Source: Streptomyces sp. OfavH-34-F
Lineage (GTDB): Bacteria; Actinomycetota; Actinomycetes; Streptomycetales; Streptomycetaceae
Reading direction: 5' to 3'
Length of the DNA stretch: 50,826 nucleotides
NCBI RefSeq assembly: GCF_022347745.1
Contig: NZ_JAKRGC010000014.1
Location: forward strand, 1-50,826
Shown piece by piece: positions 36,741 through 45,816 of this stretch. The position numbers and the translations under genes are program-made. The first letter of the stretch is position 1, and every line of letters starts with the position of its first letter. The notes below the pieces were generated by a model. It was not told the DNA's origin. It worked only from the letters and a program-made list of their open reading frames with translations, and ran no database searches.

Positions 36741-37411
36741 CGGCGCGGGTGGTGGTGGCCGACGATCAGGCGGTGGTGCGGGAAGGCATCGTCATGCTGC
36801 TCGGCCTGCTGCCCGGCATCGAGGTGGTCGGATCGGCGAAGGACGGGGAGGAAGCGGTCGCGCAGGTGGCCGAGCACGCGCCGGACGTGGTGCTGATGGA
36901 TCTGCGGATGCCCCGCTGCGACGGAGTGGAGGCGACCCGGCGCATCCGCGAGCGGTTCCCCGGCACGCAGGTCGTGGTGCTGACGACGTTCGAGGACGAC
37001 GACTCCCTGTTTCCCGCGCTCAGGGCAGGAGCGCGGGGGTATCTCACCAAGGACGCCGGGGGAGACGAGATCGTGCGGGCCGTGGAGGCCGTGCTCTCGG
37101 GGGAGGTGGGGCTCTCGCCGACCGTGCAGCGCCGGCTCCTGGAGCAGGTCACCGCAGGCCCTCTACAGGCCGCGGGCGGTGCCCCGGAGCCGCCGGACGG
37201 GATGACTCCCCGGGAGGCCGAGGTGCTGAGCCTGATCGCCGAGGGCATGTCCAACGCGGACATCGCCCGCACCCTCCACATCTCGCAGGCCACGGTGAAG
37301 AGCCACATCAACAACCTCTTCGCCAAGGCCGGGCTCCGCGACCGGGCTCAGGCGGTGCGTTACGCGTACATGCGCGGCCTGGTACGTCCGCCCGGGAGAA
37401 CGTTCACCTGA
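36737..37411 (+). CDS. NarL/LuxR-type response regulator
   Basis: 224 aa. The receiver domain has the acidic pocket VVVADDQ near 5-11, phospho-acceptor Asp in VLMDLRMPRCDG near 54, Thr in VVLTTFEDDD near 82 and Lys in YLTKDAG near 104. The LuxR-type helix-turn-helix runs through MTPREAEVLSLIAEGMSNADIARTLHISQATVKSHINNLFAK near 155-196. It is coupled to the kinase by overlapping start and stop. The palindrome upstream of the operon is the natural candidate for its binding site. Confidence 0.96.
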   Translation: MTARVVVADDQAVVREGIVMLLGLLPGIEVVGSAKDGEEAVAQVAEHAPDVVLMDLRMPRCDGVEATRRIRERFPGTQVVVLTTFEDDDSLFPALRAGARGYLTKDAGGDEIVRAVEAVLSGEVGLSPTVQRRLLEQVTAGPLQAAGGAPEPPDGMTPREAEVLSLIAEGMSNADIARTLHISQATVKSHINNLFAKAGLRDRAQAVRYAYMRGLVRPPGRTFT

Positions 37412-37420
37412 AGAGGTGAA
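37403..37420 (+). terminator. Small hairpin overlapping the response regulator stop codon
   Basis: TTCACCT-GAAG-AGGTGAA, 7-bp stem. Possible weak terminator, as the next gene begins about 90 bp later with its own Shine-Dalgarno. Confidence 0.45.
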
Positions 37421-37509
37421 GTCCGGCGGATGATGCGCCTGCGATCTTCCCGTTCTGCCCATTCTTGGATAAGCGGCCGAAGTGGCCTGTTGACAAGGGG
37501 AGTTGTGCG

Positions 37510-38001
37510 GTGAAGAAGGAAGCAGGGCGCGAACCCGCAGCGGTGCGGCTCGACGACCCCTGGGACGACACACCGCCCTCCCGAGGGGAGGGGCCGGACG
37601 GCGCGGACGGTTCCACGGCCGCCGCGGTGCCCGGGCAGGCCGCCCCGTACAACGCCCACAGCGCGGCGGACGTCCGGGCGGCGGACATCTATCTGGAGGT
37701 GCAGCGCAGCGAGGCGTTCCAGGTGGTGCGCCGTCGCTACCGGCGCTTCGTCGTCCCCGCCACCGCCGCCTTCCTCGTCTGGTACCTCGCCTATGTCGTC
37801 ACGGCGGTCACCGCGTCCGACCTGATGGCACGGCCGGTGGCCGGGGCTGTCAATGTGGCCATGGTCGTGGGGGTCGGCCAGTTCCTGACGACGTTCCTGC
37901 TCACCGGTGCCTACGCACGGCACGCGCGGCTCCGCAGGGACCGAGCGGCGCTCGATCTGCGCTGGGAGACCCAGGAGATGACTCGGGGGGCCGTGCGTTG
38001 A
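37510..38001 (+). CDS. DUF485 membrane protein, partner of the symporter
   Basis: 163 aa from the GTG at 37510, behind AAGGGGAG. About 75 variable, acidic residues are followed by the DUF485 block: DIYLEVQRSEAFQVVRRRYRRFVVPATAAFLVWYLAYV then VGVGQFLTTFLLTGAYARHARLR, two transmembrane helices. DUF485 proteins (YjcH type) almost always precede ActP/MctC acetate or pyruvate symporters and are probably an accessory subunit. The stop overlaps the symporter start (TTGA). Confidence 0.93.
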   Translation: MKKEAGREPAAVRLDDPWDDTPPSRGEGPDGADGSTAAAVPGQAAPYNAHSAADVRAADIYLEVQRSEAFQVVRRRYRRFVVPATAAFLVWYLAYVVTAVTASDLMARPVAGAVNVAMVVGVGQFLTTFLLTGAYARHARLRRDRAALDLRWETQEMTRGAVR

Positions 38002-39590
38002 GCGGCGACCACCAGACCCTGGCGCTGCTGCTGTTCAGCGCCTTCATCGCGGTCACCTTGGGCATCACGACCTGGGTGAGCCGCAACCGACAGGGTTCGG
38101 CAGAGGAGTTCTACGCCGGCGGCCGGCTGTTCTCGCCGATGGAGAACGGATTCGCCATCGCCGGGGACTACATGTCCGCCGCGTCGTTCCTGGGCATCTC
38201 CGGCCTGATCGCCCTCTTCGGCTACGACGGCATGCTCTACTCCGTCGGCTTTCTGGTGGCCTGGCTCGTCGTCCTGCTGCTCGTCGCGGAACTCGTGCGC
38301 AACTGCGGCCGGTTCACGCTGGCCGACGTGGTCGCGGCGCGGATGGCGGAGCGCCCGGTCCGCATCGCGGCGGGCGCCTCCTCCGTCACCGTGTCCGTGC
38401 TGTACCTGGTCGCGCAGATGGTCGGCGCGGGCAGTCTGGTCGCGTTGCTCCTCGGCGGGACCAGCGGGGCCGCCCGGTCCTGGACCGTCGTCGGTGTCGG
38501 GGCGCTGATGGTGGTGTACGTGTCGCTCGGCGGGATGCGGGCCACCACCTGGATCCAGATCGTCAAGGCCGTGCTGCTGATGGCGGGCACCGTGGCCCTC
38601 ACCGTTCTCGTCCTGGTCCGCTTCCACGGAGACTTCAACGAGTTGCTCACGTCCGCCGCCGACCGCAGCGGGTACGGCAAGGACTTCCTCTCGCCCGGTC
38701 TCCGGTACGGCGGAAGCTGGACGGCGCGCGTCGACTTCATCAGCCTCGGCCTCGCCCTGGTGCTGGGCACGGCCGGGTTGCCGCACATCCTGTCCCGCTT
38801 CTACACCGTGCCCACGGCCCGGGCGGCGCGCCGGTCCGTCGTCTGGTCCATTGGCCTCATCGGGAGCTTCTACCTGATGACGATCGTGCTCGGGTTCGGG
38901 GCGGCCGCGCTGGTCGGTTCGTCCGCCGTGCGGGAGTCCAATCCCGCCGGGAACACGGCCGTTCCGCTGCTGGCCATGGTGCTGGGCGGGGGCGAGGGCT
39001 CGACCGGGGGAACGTTCCTCTTCGCCGTGGTCGCCGCCGTCGCCTTCGCGACCATCCTGGCCGTCGTCGCGGGGATCACCCTCGCCTCGTCCGCCTCCGT
39101 CGCCCACGACCTCTACGCCTCACTCAAGCGGCCCGGTGGCAGACAGCGCAGCGAGGTGGCGGTGGCCCGCGTGGCGGCGGCCGGTATCGGCGTCGCCGCC
39201 ATCGGGCTGGGCCTGCTCGCCCAGGACCTCAATGTGGCGTTCCTGGTGGGCCTGGCCTTCGCCGTTGCGGCGTCGGCCAATCTCCCAGTCCTGCTCTACT
39301 CACTGTTCTGGCGGAATTTCACCACGCGCGGCGCGGTGTGGTCGGTCTACGGCGGGCTGATCCCGGCCGTGCTGCTCGTGGTGCTCTCGCCGGTCGTCTC
39401 CGGCAGCCCTCAGGCGCTGTTCCCCGGGGTCGACTTCCAGGTCTTCCCGTTGGAGAACCCGGGTCTGGTCTCCATCCCGCTCGGCTTCCTGGCCGGCTGG
39501 ATCGGGACCGTCACCGCGGACGAACCGCCGGATGTCGCCAAGCACGCGGAGATCGAGGTGCGCGCCATGACCGGGGCCGGTGCCGTCTGA
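37998..39590 (+). CDS. Solute:sodium symporter (ActP/MctC-like monocarboxylate transporter)
   Basis: 530 aa from the TTG at 37998, with a GGGGGG run 7 nt upstream and overlap with the DUF485 stop; the frame is open further upstream but only as a shadow of that gene. About 13 hydrophobic segments. Family blocks are SAEEFYAGGRLFSPMENGFAIAGDYMSAASFLGISG near residues 33-68, YVSLGGMRATTWIQIVKA near 172 and GTAGLPHILSRFYTVPTARAARRS near 255. Paired with DUF485 this points to acetate, propionate or pyruvate uptake. It ends 13 bp from the stop of the converging HTH-citrate synthase gene. Confidence 0.93.
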   Translation: MSGDHQTLALLLFSAFIAVTLGITTWVSRNRQGSAEEFYAGGRLFSPMENGFAIAGDYMSAASFLGISGLIALFGYDGMLYSVGFLVAWLVVLLLVAELVRNCGRFTLADVVAARMAERPVRIAAGASSVTVSVLYLVAQMVGAGSLVALLLGGTSGAARSWTVVGVGALMVVYVSLGGMRATTWIQIVKAVLLMAGTVALTVLVLVRFHGDFNELLTSAADRSGYGKDFLSPGLRYGGSWTARVDFISLGLALVLGTAGLPHILSRFYTVPTARAARRSVVWSIGLIGSFYLMTIVLGFGAAALVGSSAVRESNPAGNTAVPLLAMVLGGGEGSTGGTFLFAVVAAVAFATILAVVAGITLASSASVAHDLYASLKRPGGRQRSEVAVARVAAAGIGVAAIGLGLLAQDLNVAFLVGLAFAVAASANLPVLLYSLFWRNFTTRGAVWSVYGGLIPAVLLVVLSPVVSGSPQALFPGVDFQVFPLENPGLVSIPLGFLAGWIGTVTADEPPDVAKHAEIEVRAMTGAGAV

Positions 39591-39603
39591 GCCCGTCGCG
39601 TCG

Positions 39604-40899
39604 TTACGGCGTCGGTAGCGGCTGGGGCGGCCGGGGGCCGGTGTAGTGCCCGCTGGGGCGCATGCGCAGAGGGCTCTCCCCGTACTCCTCCAGTGCGTGC
39701 GCGATCCAGCCCGCCGTACGGGCGATGGCGAAGACCGTTTCTCCCGCCTCCGCCGGCATGCCCGAGGAGACCGAGAGCACGGCGAGTGCCAGGTCCACGT
39801 TGGCGTGCAGGGTCGTGTCGCGTGCCACCGTGGCGACCACCTCCCGCGCGGCGCTCAGGGCCGGACCGGCCTGCGGGACGTGTGCGAGCAGGTCGAACAG
39901 GGCGCGGGCGCGGGGGTCCTCGCCGGTGTAGAGCCGGTGTCCGAGCCCCGGAACCGGGCGGCCGGCCCGCAGGTGGTCGGCCACCACGGGTGCGGCGCCG
40001 CCCCGTTGCAGAACCTCGGCCAGCATCCGGTGGGCGAGCCCGCTCGCCGCGCCGTGCAGGGGGCCCTCCAGGACGCCGAGCCCCGCCGACACCACGGCGT
40101 ACGGGTGGGCGCGGGCCGAGGCGGCGACTCTCGCGGCCAGCGTGGAAGCGGCGAGATCGTGGTCGATCAGCAGCGCGAGTGCGGTGTCCAGGACGGTGAG
40201 TGAGGGCTCATCAGGTCGGCGGGCGGTGAGTTTCGGCCACAGTTGACCGGCGAGGCCGCCGAGCGCGCCGGCCTCACTCACCGCACCCGCTCCACCTGCA
40301 GCCTCCGTCCCACCCAGCCCGCCCGCCCCCGGCAACGCCTCGACCAGTGTGGGGATCAGGCTTCGCGCGCCCGCCAGCACCGCGTCGCGCGACAGGTCGA
40401 AGCGCAGGGGGTCCGTGGCCGCGGCCGCGACCACCGCCACCCGCAGCCGGTCCGTGGAACCGCAGTGCGCCGGCAGCGCGCCGACCGCCCGCCGGGCCGC
40501 CGCCACCGCCTGCGCGGGCGCCGCGAAACGGATGCCCGGGACCAGCGCGCCCGTCCACAGCCACTCCGCGACCTCCTCGTACGTATGGCGCGCCGCAAGC
40601 TCCGTCGCGTCCACGCCCCGGAAGTAGTAGCGGTCGCCGTCGATGAGGGTGATGCCGGTACGCACGGCCGGATCACCCGAGGCCGGGGAAGCCTCCCTGC
40701 GCCCCGTGCGCCGGGCCAGGGCCTCGACCTCCGCCGCGTCGAAGGTGCTGCCGCGTCCGCCCGGAATGCGGCTGCTGCTCAGCTGGCCCCGGCTGACGTA
40801 CGCGTACACCGTCTCCGGCTTCACGCCCAGGCGCTCGGCCGTCTCGCGCGTGGTGAGCCGCAGCCCGTCCCGTCCGTCCGCCTCTGCTCGATCCTTCAT
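39604..40899 (-). CDS. Citrate synthase-family enzyme with N-terminal helix-turn-helix DNA-binding domain
   Basis: 431 aa from the ATG at 40899; an upstream TTG at 40953 lies inside the palindromic operator and is unlikely. Residues 12-65 (RLTTRETAERLGVKPETVYAYVSRGQL ... STFDAAEVEALARR) are a MerR/excisionase-type helix-turn-helix with wing. The citrate synthase domain follows, with His in GPLHGAASG, His in GLGHRLYTGEDPRARALF and Asp in NVDLALAVL, so all three catalytic residues appear present. A Gly/Ala-rich insert lies mid-protein. No Shine-Dalgarno; TACGGT (40911-40906) gives a leaderless transcript. It may be both enzyme and regulator of itself and of the divergent citrate synthase. Confidence 0.9.
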   Translation of the reverse strand: MKDRAEADGRDGLRLTTRETAERLGVKPETVYAYVSRGQLSSSRIPGGRGSTFDAAEVEALARRTGRREASPASGDPAVRTGITLIDGDRYYFRGVDATELAARHTYEEVAEWLWTGALVPGIRFAAPAQAVAAARRAVGALPAHCGSTDRLRVAVVAAAATDPLRFDLSRDAVLAGARSLIPTLVEALPGAGGLGGTEAAGGAGAVSEAGALGGLAGQLWPKLTARRPDEPSLTVLDTALALLIDHDLAASTLAARVAASARAHPYAVVSAGLGVLEGPLHGAASGLAHRMLAEVLQRGGAAPVVADHLRAGRPVPGLGHRLYTGEDPRARALFDLLAHVPQAGPALSAAREVVATVARDTTLHANVDLALAVLSVSSGMPAEAGETVFAIARTAGWIAHALEEYGESPLRMRPSGHYTGPRPPQPLPTP

Positions 40900-40941
40900 G
40901 CCGCCACCGTATCCATCTGCCGTCGCTGTATCGACAGGTTC

Positions 40942-40960
40942 ATATTGATTCAATCAATAT
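40942..40960. promoter_or_regulatory. Perfect AT-rich palindrome between the two citrate synthase genes
   Basis: ATATTGATT-C-AATCAATAT, 19 bp. It ends at the first base of a consensus -35 (TTGACA, 40960-40965) of the plus-strand gene. Overlapping copies of the half-site continue to 40965. Confidence 0.85.
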
Positions 40961-41000
40961 TGACAGTTTCCCAGTCATGCATGGACAGTCGAATCAATAT
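40960..41000 (+). promoter_or_regulatory. Promoter of the second citrate synthase gene with a distal half-site
   Basis: TTGACA (40960-40965), 18 nt, GACAGT (40984-40989) as a near-consensus promoter. The palindrome half-site AATCAATAT returns at 40992-41000, over the predicted start and 40 bp (about four helical turns) from the copy in the palindrome. Confidence 0.7.
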
Positions 41001-41032
41001 CAAGGGGTCATCGACCTGTCCAGGAGGAAGCA

Positions 41033-42193
41033 ATGACGACCATGACCGGTGGCACACCGCTCGACGTTCCCCGAGGTCTCGCGGGCGTCGTCGTGACCGA
41101 TACGGCCCTGGGGGACGTCCGGGGACGCGAGGGCTTCTACCACTACCGGCAGTACTCGGCGGTCGAGCTGGCGCAGAGCCGCAGCTTCGAGGACGTCTGG
41201 TACCTCATGACCGAGGGCGGGCTGCCCGGCCCGGCCGCCCGGGCCGACTTCGCCGCCCGCACCGCCGCGCTGCGCGTACTGCCCGACGCGGTGCGTGAGG
41301 CCCTGCCCGCCATCGCGCGGGCGAGCGCGGTGTCGGGACCGCTGTCCGGGCTGCGTACCGCGCTCTCCCTGCTCGGTGCCTCGGCGGGCTTCCGGCCGGT
41401 GTACGACATCGACGCCGGGCGGCGCCGGGACGACGCCCTGGCCGTCTGCGCGGCCGTCCCCACCGTGCTGACCGCCCTGTACCGCCTCGGCCGGGGACTC
41501 GACCCCGTCGAACCGCGCACCGACCTCCCGCACGCGGCGAACTACCTCTACATGCTCACCGGCAGTGAGCCGGACGAGACACGGGCCAGGGCCGTCGAGC
41601 GGTATCTGATCTCCACCGTGGACCACGGCTTCAACGCCTCGACGTTCACCGGGCGGGTCGTCGCCTCGACCGGCGCGGACGTCGCCGCCTGCCTCGTCGC
41701 GGCCGTCGGAGCGCTCTCCGGCCCCCTGCACGGCGGCGCTCCCAGCCGCGCCCTCGACACGCTCGACGCGATCGGCACCCCGGACCGGATCGACGGATGG
41801 ATTCGCGAACGCGTCCTCGCCGGTGACCGGATCATGGGCTTCGGCCACCCCGTGTACCGCACCGAGGACCCCCGTTCACGCATGCTGCGGTCCATCGCCC
41901 AGGACTTCGGCGGCCCCCTCGTGGACTTCGCCGTCGAGGTGGAACGCCAGGTCGAGGCGATCCTCGCCGAGCTGAAACCGGGGCGCGAACTGCACACCAA
42001 CGTGGAGTTCTACGCCGGAGTGGTCATGGAGCTGTGCGGGCTGCCGCGCGAGATGTTCACGCCGACGTTCTGCGCGGCGCGGGTCGTGGGCTGGAGCGCC
42101 AATATCCTGGAACAGGCGGAGGACTCGAAGATCATCCGCCCGGCTGCGCGCTACGTCGGCCCGCCCCCGCCGCAGCCCGTCCCGGCAGTCTGA
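41033..42193 (+). CDS. Citrate synthase / 2-methylcitrate synthase family enzyme
   Basis: 386 aa with AGGAGG before the ATG. It condenses acetyl-CoA (or propionyl-CoA) with oxaloacetate. Catalytic His residues lie in SGPLHGGAPSRAL near 228 and GFGHPVYRTEDPRSRML near 268. The third residue, usually Asp in NVDFY, is Glu here (NVEFYAGVV near 323), which also occurs, as far as I recall, in actinobacterial CitA-like enzymes. The short N-terminus (GLAGVVVTDTALGDVRGREGFYHYR) is normal for the family. It is divergent from the HTH-citrate synthase and shares its operator region. The CobW gene follows after 19 bp. Confidence 0.92.
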   Translation: MTTMTGGTPLDVPRGLAGVVVTDTALGDVRGREGFYHYRQYSAVELAQSRSFEDVWYLMTEGGLPGPAARADFAARTAALRVLPDAVREALPAIARASAVSGPLSGLRTALSLLGASAGFRPVYDIDAGRRRDDALAVCAAVPTVLTALYRLGRGLDPVEPRTDLPHAANYLYMLTGSEPDETRARAVERYLISTVDHGFNASTFTGRVVASTGADVAACLVAAVGALSGPLHGGAPSRALDTLDAIGTPDRIDGWIRERVLAGDRIMGFGHPVYRTEDPRSRMLRSIAQDFGGPLVDFAVEVERQVEAILAELKPGRELHTNVEFYAGVVMELCGLPREMFTPTFCAARVVGWSANILEQAEDSKIIRPAARYVGPPPPQPVPAV

Positions 42194-42212
42194 CCCCGCA
42201 GGAAGGCCCCCG

Positions 42213-43337
42213 TTGACCACGCCGCCCCCCAGCCCCCGTATTCCGGTCATCGTCCTCGCGGGCTTCCTCGGTTCGGGCAAGACGACCCTGCTCAACCACC
42301 TCCTGCTGCACCGCGCCGGCAACCGGATCGGCGTGATCGTCAACGACTTCGGGGCCATCGAGATCGACGCCATGACCGTCTCCGGGCAGGTCGGGTCCAC
42401 GGTGTCCCTGGGCGGCGGCTGCCTGTGCTGCGCGGTCGACGTCAGCGAACTCGACGGCTATCTGGAGACGCTCACCCGGCCCTCCGCCCGGCTCGACGTG
42501 ATCGTCATCGAGGCGAGCGGCCTCGCGGAGCCGCAGGAGCTGGTCCGGATGATCCTCGCCAGCGACAACCCGCACATCGTGTACGGGGGACTGGTCGAGG
42601 TAGTCGACGCCGCCGAGTTCGAGGCGACCCGTGAGCGCCATCCGGAGATCGACCGCCATCTCGCGGTGGCCGATCTCGTCGTGCTCAACAAGACCGACCG
42701 GGCCGGGGACGAGGAGTGTGCCCGCGTCCGGCAGGCCGTCACGGCGGCCGGCAGCGGGGCGGCGGTCGTGCCCGCCACGTACGGACGCATCGACCCGGAG
42801 CTGCTGTTCGACCCGGCGCTGTGGCCGGACCACGAGGAGAAGGCGCGCCAGCTCACCTTCGAGGACCTCTATCTGGAGCAGCGCGCCCAGGAGGAGGGCG
42901 ACGGTCACGGGAGTCATCTGCACACTGCGTACGAGAGCCTCGACTTCGACTCCGACGTGCCCATGGAGCCCCGCCGGCTGATGCGGTTCCTGGACTCGCG
43001 GCCGGAGGGGCTGTACCGCATCAAGGGGTACGTCGACTTCGGCGCGGGCGACCCCGACCACGCCTACGGGGTGCACGCGGTGGGCAGGTTCCTCCGGTTC
43101 ACCCCCAGGCCCTGGACGCGCGGCGAACCCCGGCGCACCCAGCTCGTCCTGATCGGTTCCGGCATCGACGTACCGGTCCTGCGCAAGGAACTGGAGGCAT
43201 GCCGCATCCCGGCCGGGCCGGACACGACACCGGACACGAAGCCGGGAACGGACGCGACGGAGCAGGACGCCGCACATGAGCGGGCCATGTGGGGCGTCCT
43301 GCGGTACGTGCACCAGCCCGGCGGCGACGACGCGTAA
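42213..43337 (+). CDS. CobW/COG0523 G3E-family GTPase (metallochaperone)
   Basis: 374 aa, TTG start with AGGAAGG upstream. Walker A is LAGFLGSGKTTLL near 15-27, the metal-binding CxCC motif is GGGCLCCAV near 70, then IEASGLAEP near 98 and the GTP-base motif NKTD near 155. A His-containing stretch (GDGHGSHLHTAYESLDFDS) precedes the CobW C-terminal domain (GLYRIKGYVDFG ... HAVGRFLRF). Such proteins deliver zinc or cobalt using GTP. It probably forms an operon with the upstream citrate synthase. No Zur-type box is seen in front. It converges on parC with a 28-bp gap. Confidence 0.94.
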   Translation: MTTPPPSPRIPVIVLAGFLGSGKTTLLNHLLLHRAGNRIGVIVNDFGAIEIDAMTVSGQVGSTVSLGGGCLCCAVDVSELDGYLETLTRPSARLDVIVIEASGLAEPQELVRMILASDNPHIVYGGLVEVVDAAEFEATRERHPEIDRHLAVADLVVLNKTDRAGDEECARVRQAVTAAGSGAAVVPATYGRIDPELLFDPALWPDHEEKARQLTFEDLYLEQRAQEEGDGHGSHLHTAYESLDFDSDVPMEPRRLMRFLDSRPEGLYRIKGYVDFGAGDPDHAYGVHAVGRFLRFTPRPWTRGEPRRTQLVLIGSGIDVPVLRKELEACRIPAGPDTTPDTKPGTDATEQDAAHERAMWGVLRYVHQPGGDDA

Positions 43338-43359
43338 CGCGCGACCGCCGCCGGGAGAT

Positions 43360-43379
43360 CCGGCCCTACGCGGGGCCGG
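43360..43379. terminator. Short hairpin at the cobW/parC junction
   Basis: CCGGCCC and GGGCCGG arms with a 6-nt loop, overlapping the parC stop codon. Confidence 0.55.
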
Positions 43380-45816
43380 CGATCACCGCGACCGGGTTCG
43401 GCAGCGGCGTCCCCGAACCGTCGCGCCGCGGGTCCGGCTCGGGCAGCGACGACGGAGCGCCGTTCTTCTGCGCCGCCCTGGCCGGCATCCCGCCCGCCCA
43501 GGCGAACACCAGCACGTCCTCACCCTTGAGGAACCGCTGGCAGCGCACCCCACCGGTGGCCCGGCCCTTGCGCGGGTACTGGTCGAACGGGGTGAGCTTG
43601 CAGGTCAGAACCGAGTCGTCCAGCGTGCCGTGCGAACCGGCGACCGTGAACACCGCGGCGTCCGCCGCCGGGTCCACCGCCGAGAACGCCAGCACCCGCG
43701 CCCCCGCGCCCAGCTTGACGCCCGCCATACCGCCCGCCGGACGGCCCTGCGGGCGCACCTGGGCAGCCGGGTAGCGCAGCAGCTGCGCGTCCGAGGTGAT
43801 GAAGACCAGGTCCTCCTCGCCCGTCCGCAGCTCCACCGCCCCGACGATCCGGTCGCCGTCCTTGAGGGTGATGACCTCCAGCTCGTCCTTGTTGGCCGGG
43901 TAGTCGGGCACCACACGCTTGACGACGCCCTGGAGGGTGCCGAGGGCGAGACCGGGTGACGCCTCGTCGAGCGTGGTGAGGCAGACGACGTCCTCGTCCG
44001 CCTCCAGCGTCAGGAACTCCCCGACCGTCGCCCCGCCGGACAGGTTGGGTGCCGCGTGCGTGTCCGGGAGCTGGGGGAGGTCGATCACCGACAGTCGCAG
44101 CAGCCGGCCGCTCGACGTCACCACCCCGACGTCACCGCGCGCCGTCGCCGGCACCGCCGAGACGATCACATCGTGCTTGGAGCGCTTTGCGCCCCCGGCG
44201 ACGACGATCGGCTCGTCGTTCGCCGTACGCGCCAGCAGGCCGGTCGAGGACAGCAGCACCCGGCACGGGTCGTCCGCGACCTCCAGCGGCACCGAGGCGA
44301 CCTGCGAACCGGCCGACTCCAGCAGCACCGTGCGCCGGGCGGTGCCGAACTTCTTCGCGACCGCGGCCAGTTCCGAGGAGACCAGCTTGCGCAGCTCGGT
44401 GTCCGACTCCAGGATCTTCGTCAGCTCGGCGATCTCGGCGTCCAGCCGGTCCCGCTCGCTCTCCAGCTCGATCCGGTCGAACCGGGTCAGCCGCCGCAGC
44501 GGCGTGTCGAGGATGTACTGCGTCTGGACCTCGCTCAGAGAGAAGCGCTCCATGAGCCGCTCCTTCGCCTGCGCCGAGTTGTCGCTGGAGCGGATCAGAC
44601 GGATGACCTCGTCGATGTCGACCAGCGCGACGAGCAGGCCCTCGACCAGATGCAGCCGGTTGCGGCGCTTGGTCCGGCGGAACTCGCTGCGCCGGCGCAC
44701 CACGTCGAAGCGGTGGTCGAGATAGACCTCCAGAAGCTCCTTGAGGCCCAGGGTGAGCGGCTGCCCGTCGACCAGCGCCACGTTGTTGATGCCGAAGGAC
44801 TCCTCCATCGGCGTCAGCTTGTAGAGCTGCTCCAGCACCGCCTCCGGCACGAAGCCGTTCTTGATCTCGATGACCAGGCGCAGGCCGTGCGCGCGGTCCG
44901 TGAGGTCCTTGACGTCGGCGATGCCCTGGAGCTTCTTCGCCGAGACCAGGTCCTTGATCTTGGAGATGACCTTCTCGGGGCCCACCGTGAAGGGCAGTTC
45001 GGTGACGACGAGGCCCTTGCGGCGCGGCGTGACGTTCTCCACGGTGGCCGTGGCGCGGATCTTGAACGAGCCGCGGCCCTTGGCGTAGGCGTCCTTGATG
45101 CCGGCCAGGCCCACGATCCGCCCGCCGGTCGGCAGGTCGGGGCCGGGGACGTACCGCATCAGGGTCTCCAGGTCGGCGCCCGGATGCTTGATGAGGTGCC
45201 GGGCCGCCGCGACGACCTCGCCCAGGTTGTGCGGCGGCATGTTGGTGGCCATGCCGACCGCGATCCCGGTCGTGCCGTTGACCAGGAGGTTGGGGTAGGC
45301 GGCCGGGAGGACGATCGGCTCCCGTTCCTGGCCGTCGTAGTTCGCCTGGAAGTCGACCGTCTCCTCGTCGATGGACTCCGTCATCAGCGAGGTCGCGTCG
45401 GCCATCCGGCACTCGGTGTACCGCATGGCGGCCGGCGGGTCGTCGTTGCCCAGGGAACCGAAGTTGCCGTGCCCGTCGACGAGGGGGAGGCGCATGGAGA
45501 ACGGCTGGGCCATCCGCACCAGCGCGTCGTAGATCGACGCGTCGCCGTGGGGATGCAGCTTGCCCATGACCTCGCCGACGACGCGGGCGCACTTGACGAA
45601 GCCGCGGTCCGGACGCAGGCCCATCTCGTTCATCTGGTACACGATGCGGCGGTGCACCGGCTTCATGCCGTCGCGGGCGTCCGGCAGGGCACGGGAGTAG
45701 ATCACCGAGTACGCGTACTCGAGGAAGGAGCCCTGCATTTCGTCGACGACGTCGATGTCGAGGATCCTCTCCTCGAAGTCGACCGGCGGCGGGGTCTTCG
45801 TGCTGCGGCGGGCCAT
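43366..45816 (-). CDS. parC: DNA topoisomerase IV subunit A (ParC; GyrA-like)
   Basis: 816 aa from the ATG at 45816; the upstream open frame has no start signal. The catalytic Tyr is at about 133 in [12 protein letters not shown]; the quinolone-determining loop is [19 protein letters not shown] near 88-106 with Ser94 and Asp97. The breakage domain continues to about 480, then a beta-propeller C-terminal domain with several strand pairs. The GyrA-box is degenerate ([10 protein letters not shown] instead of QRRGGKG), which fits a decatenase that does not wrap DNA strongly. Shine-Dalgarno AAGGAG lies about 11 nt from the start. Partner of ParE at 32802-34922. Confidence 0.94.
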   Translation of the reverse strand: MARRSTKTPPPVDFEERILDIDVVDEMQGSFLEYAYSVIYSRALPDARDGMKPVHRRIVYQMNEMGLRPDRGFVKCARVVGEVMGKLHPHGDASIYDALVRMAQPFSMRLPLVDGHGNFGSLGNDDPPAAMRYTECRMADATSLMTESIDEETVDFQANYDGQEREPIVLPAAYPNLLVNGTTGIAVGMATNMPPHNLGEVVAAARHLIKHPGADLETLMRYVPGPDLPTGGRIVGLAGIKDAYAKGRGSFKIRATATVENVTPRRKGLVVTELPFTVGPEKVISKIKDLVSAKKLQGIADVKDLTDRAHGLRLVIEIKNGFVPEAVLEQLYKLTPMEESFGINNVALVDGQPLTLGLKELLEVYLDHRFDVVRRRSEFRRTKRRNRLHLVEGLLVALVDIDEVIRLIRSSDNSAQAKERLMERFSLSEVQTQYILDTPLRRLTRFDRIELESERDRLDAEIAELTKILESDTELRKLVSSELAAVAKKFGTARRTVLLESAGSQVASVPLEVADDPCRVLLSSTGLLARTANDEPIVVAGGAKRSKHDVIVSAVPATARGDVGVVTSSGRLLRLSVIDLPQLPDTHAAPNLSGGATVGEFLTLEADEDVVCLTTLDEASPGLALGTLQGVVKRVVPDYPANKDELEVITLKDGDRIVGAVELRTGEEDLVFITSDAQLLRYPAAQVRPQGRPAGGMAGVKLGAGARVLAFSAVDPAADAAVFTVAGSHGTLDDSVLTCKLTPFDQYPRKGRATGGVRCQRFLKGEDVLVFAWAGGMPARAAQKNGAPSSLPEPDPRRDGSGTPLPNPVAVIAGPA

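Noticed and set aside
40900..40953. N-terminal extension of the HTH-citrate synthase from the TTG at 40953
   Set aside because: It would begin inside the palindromic operator, lacks a Shine-Dalgarno, and the ATG at 40899 has a well-placed -10 for a leaderless message.
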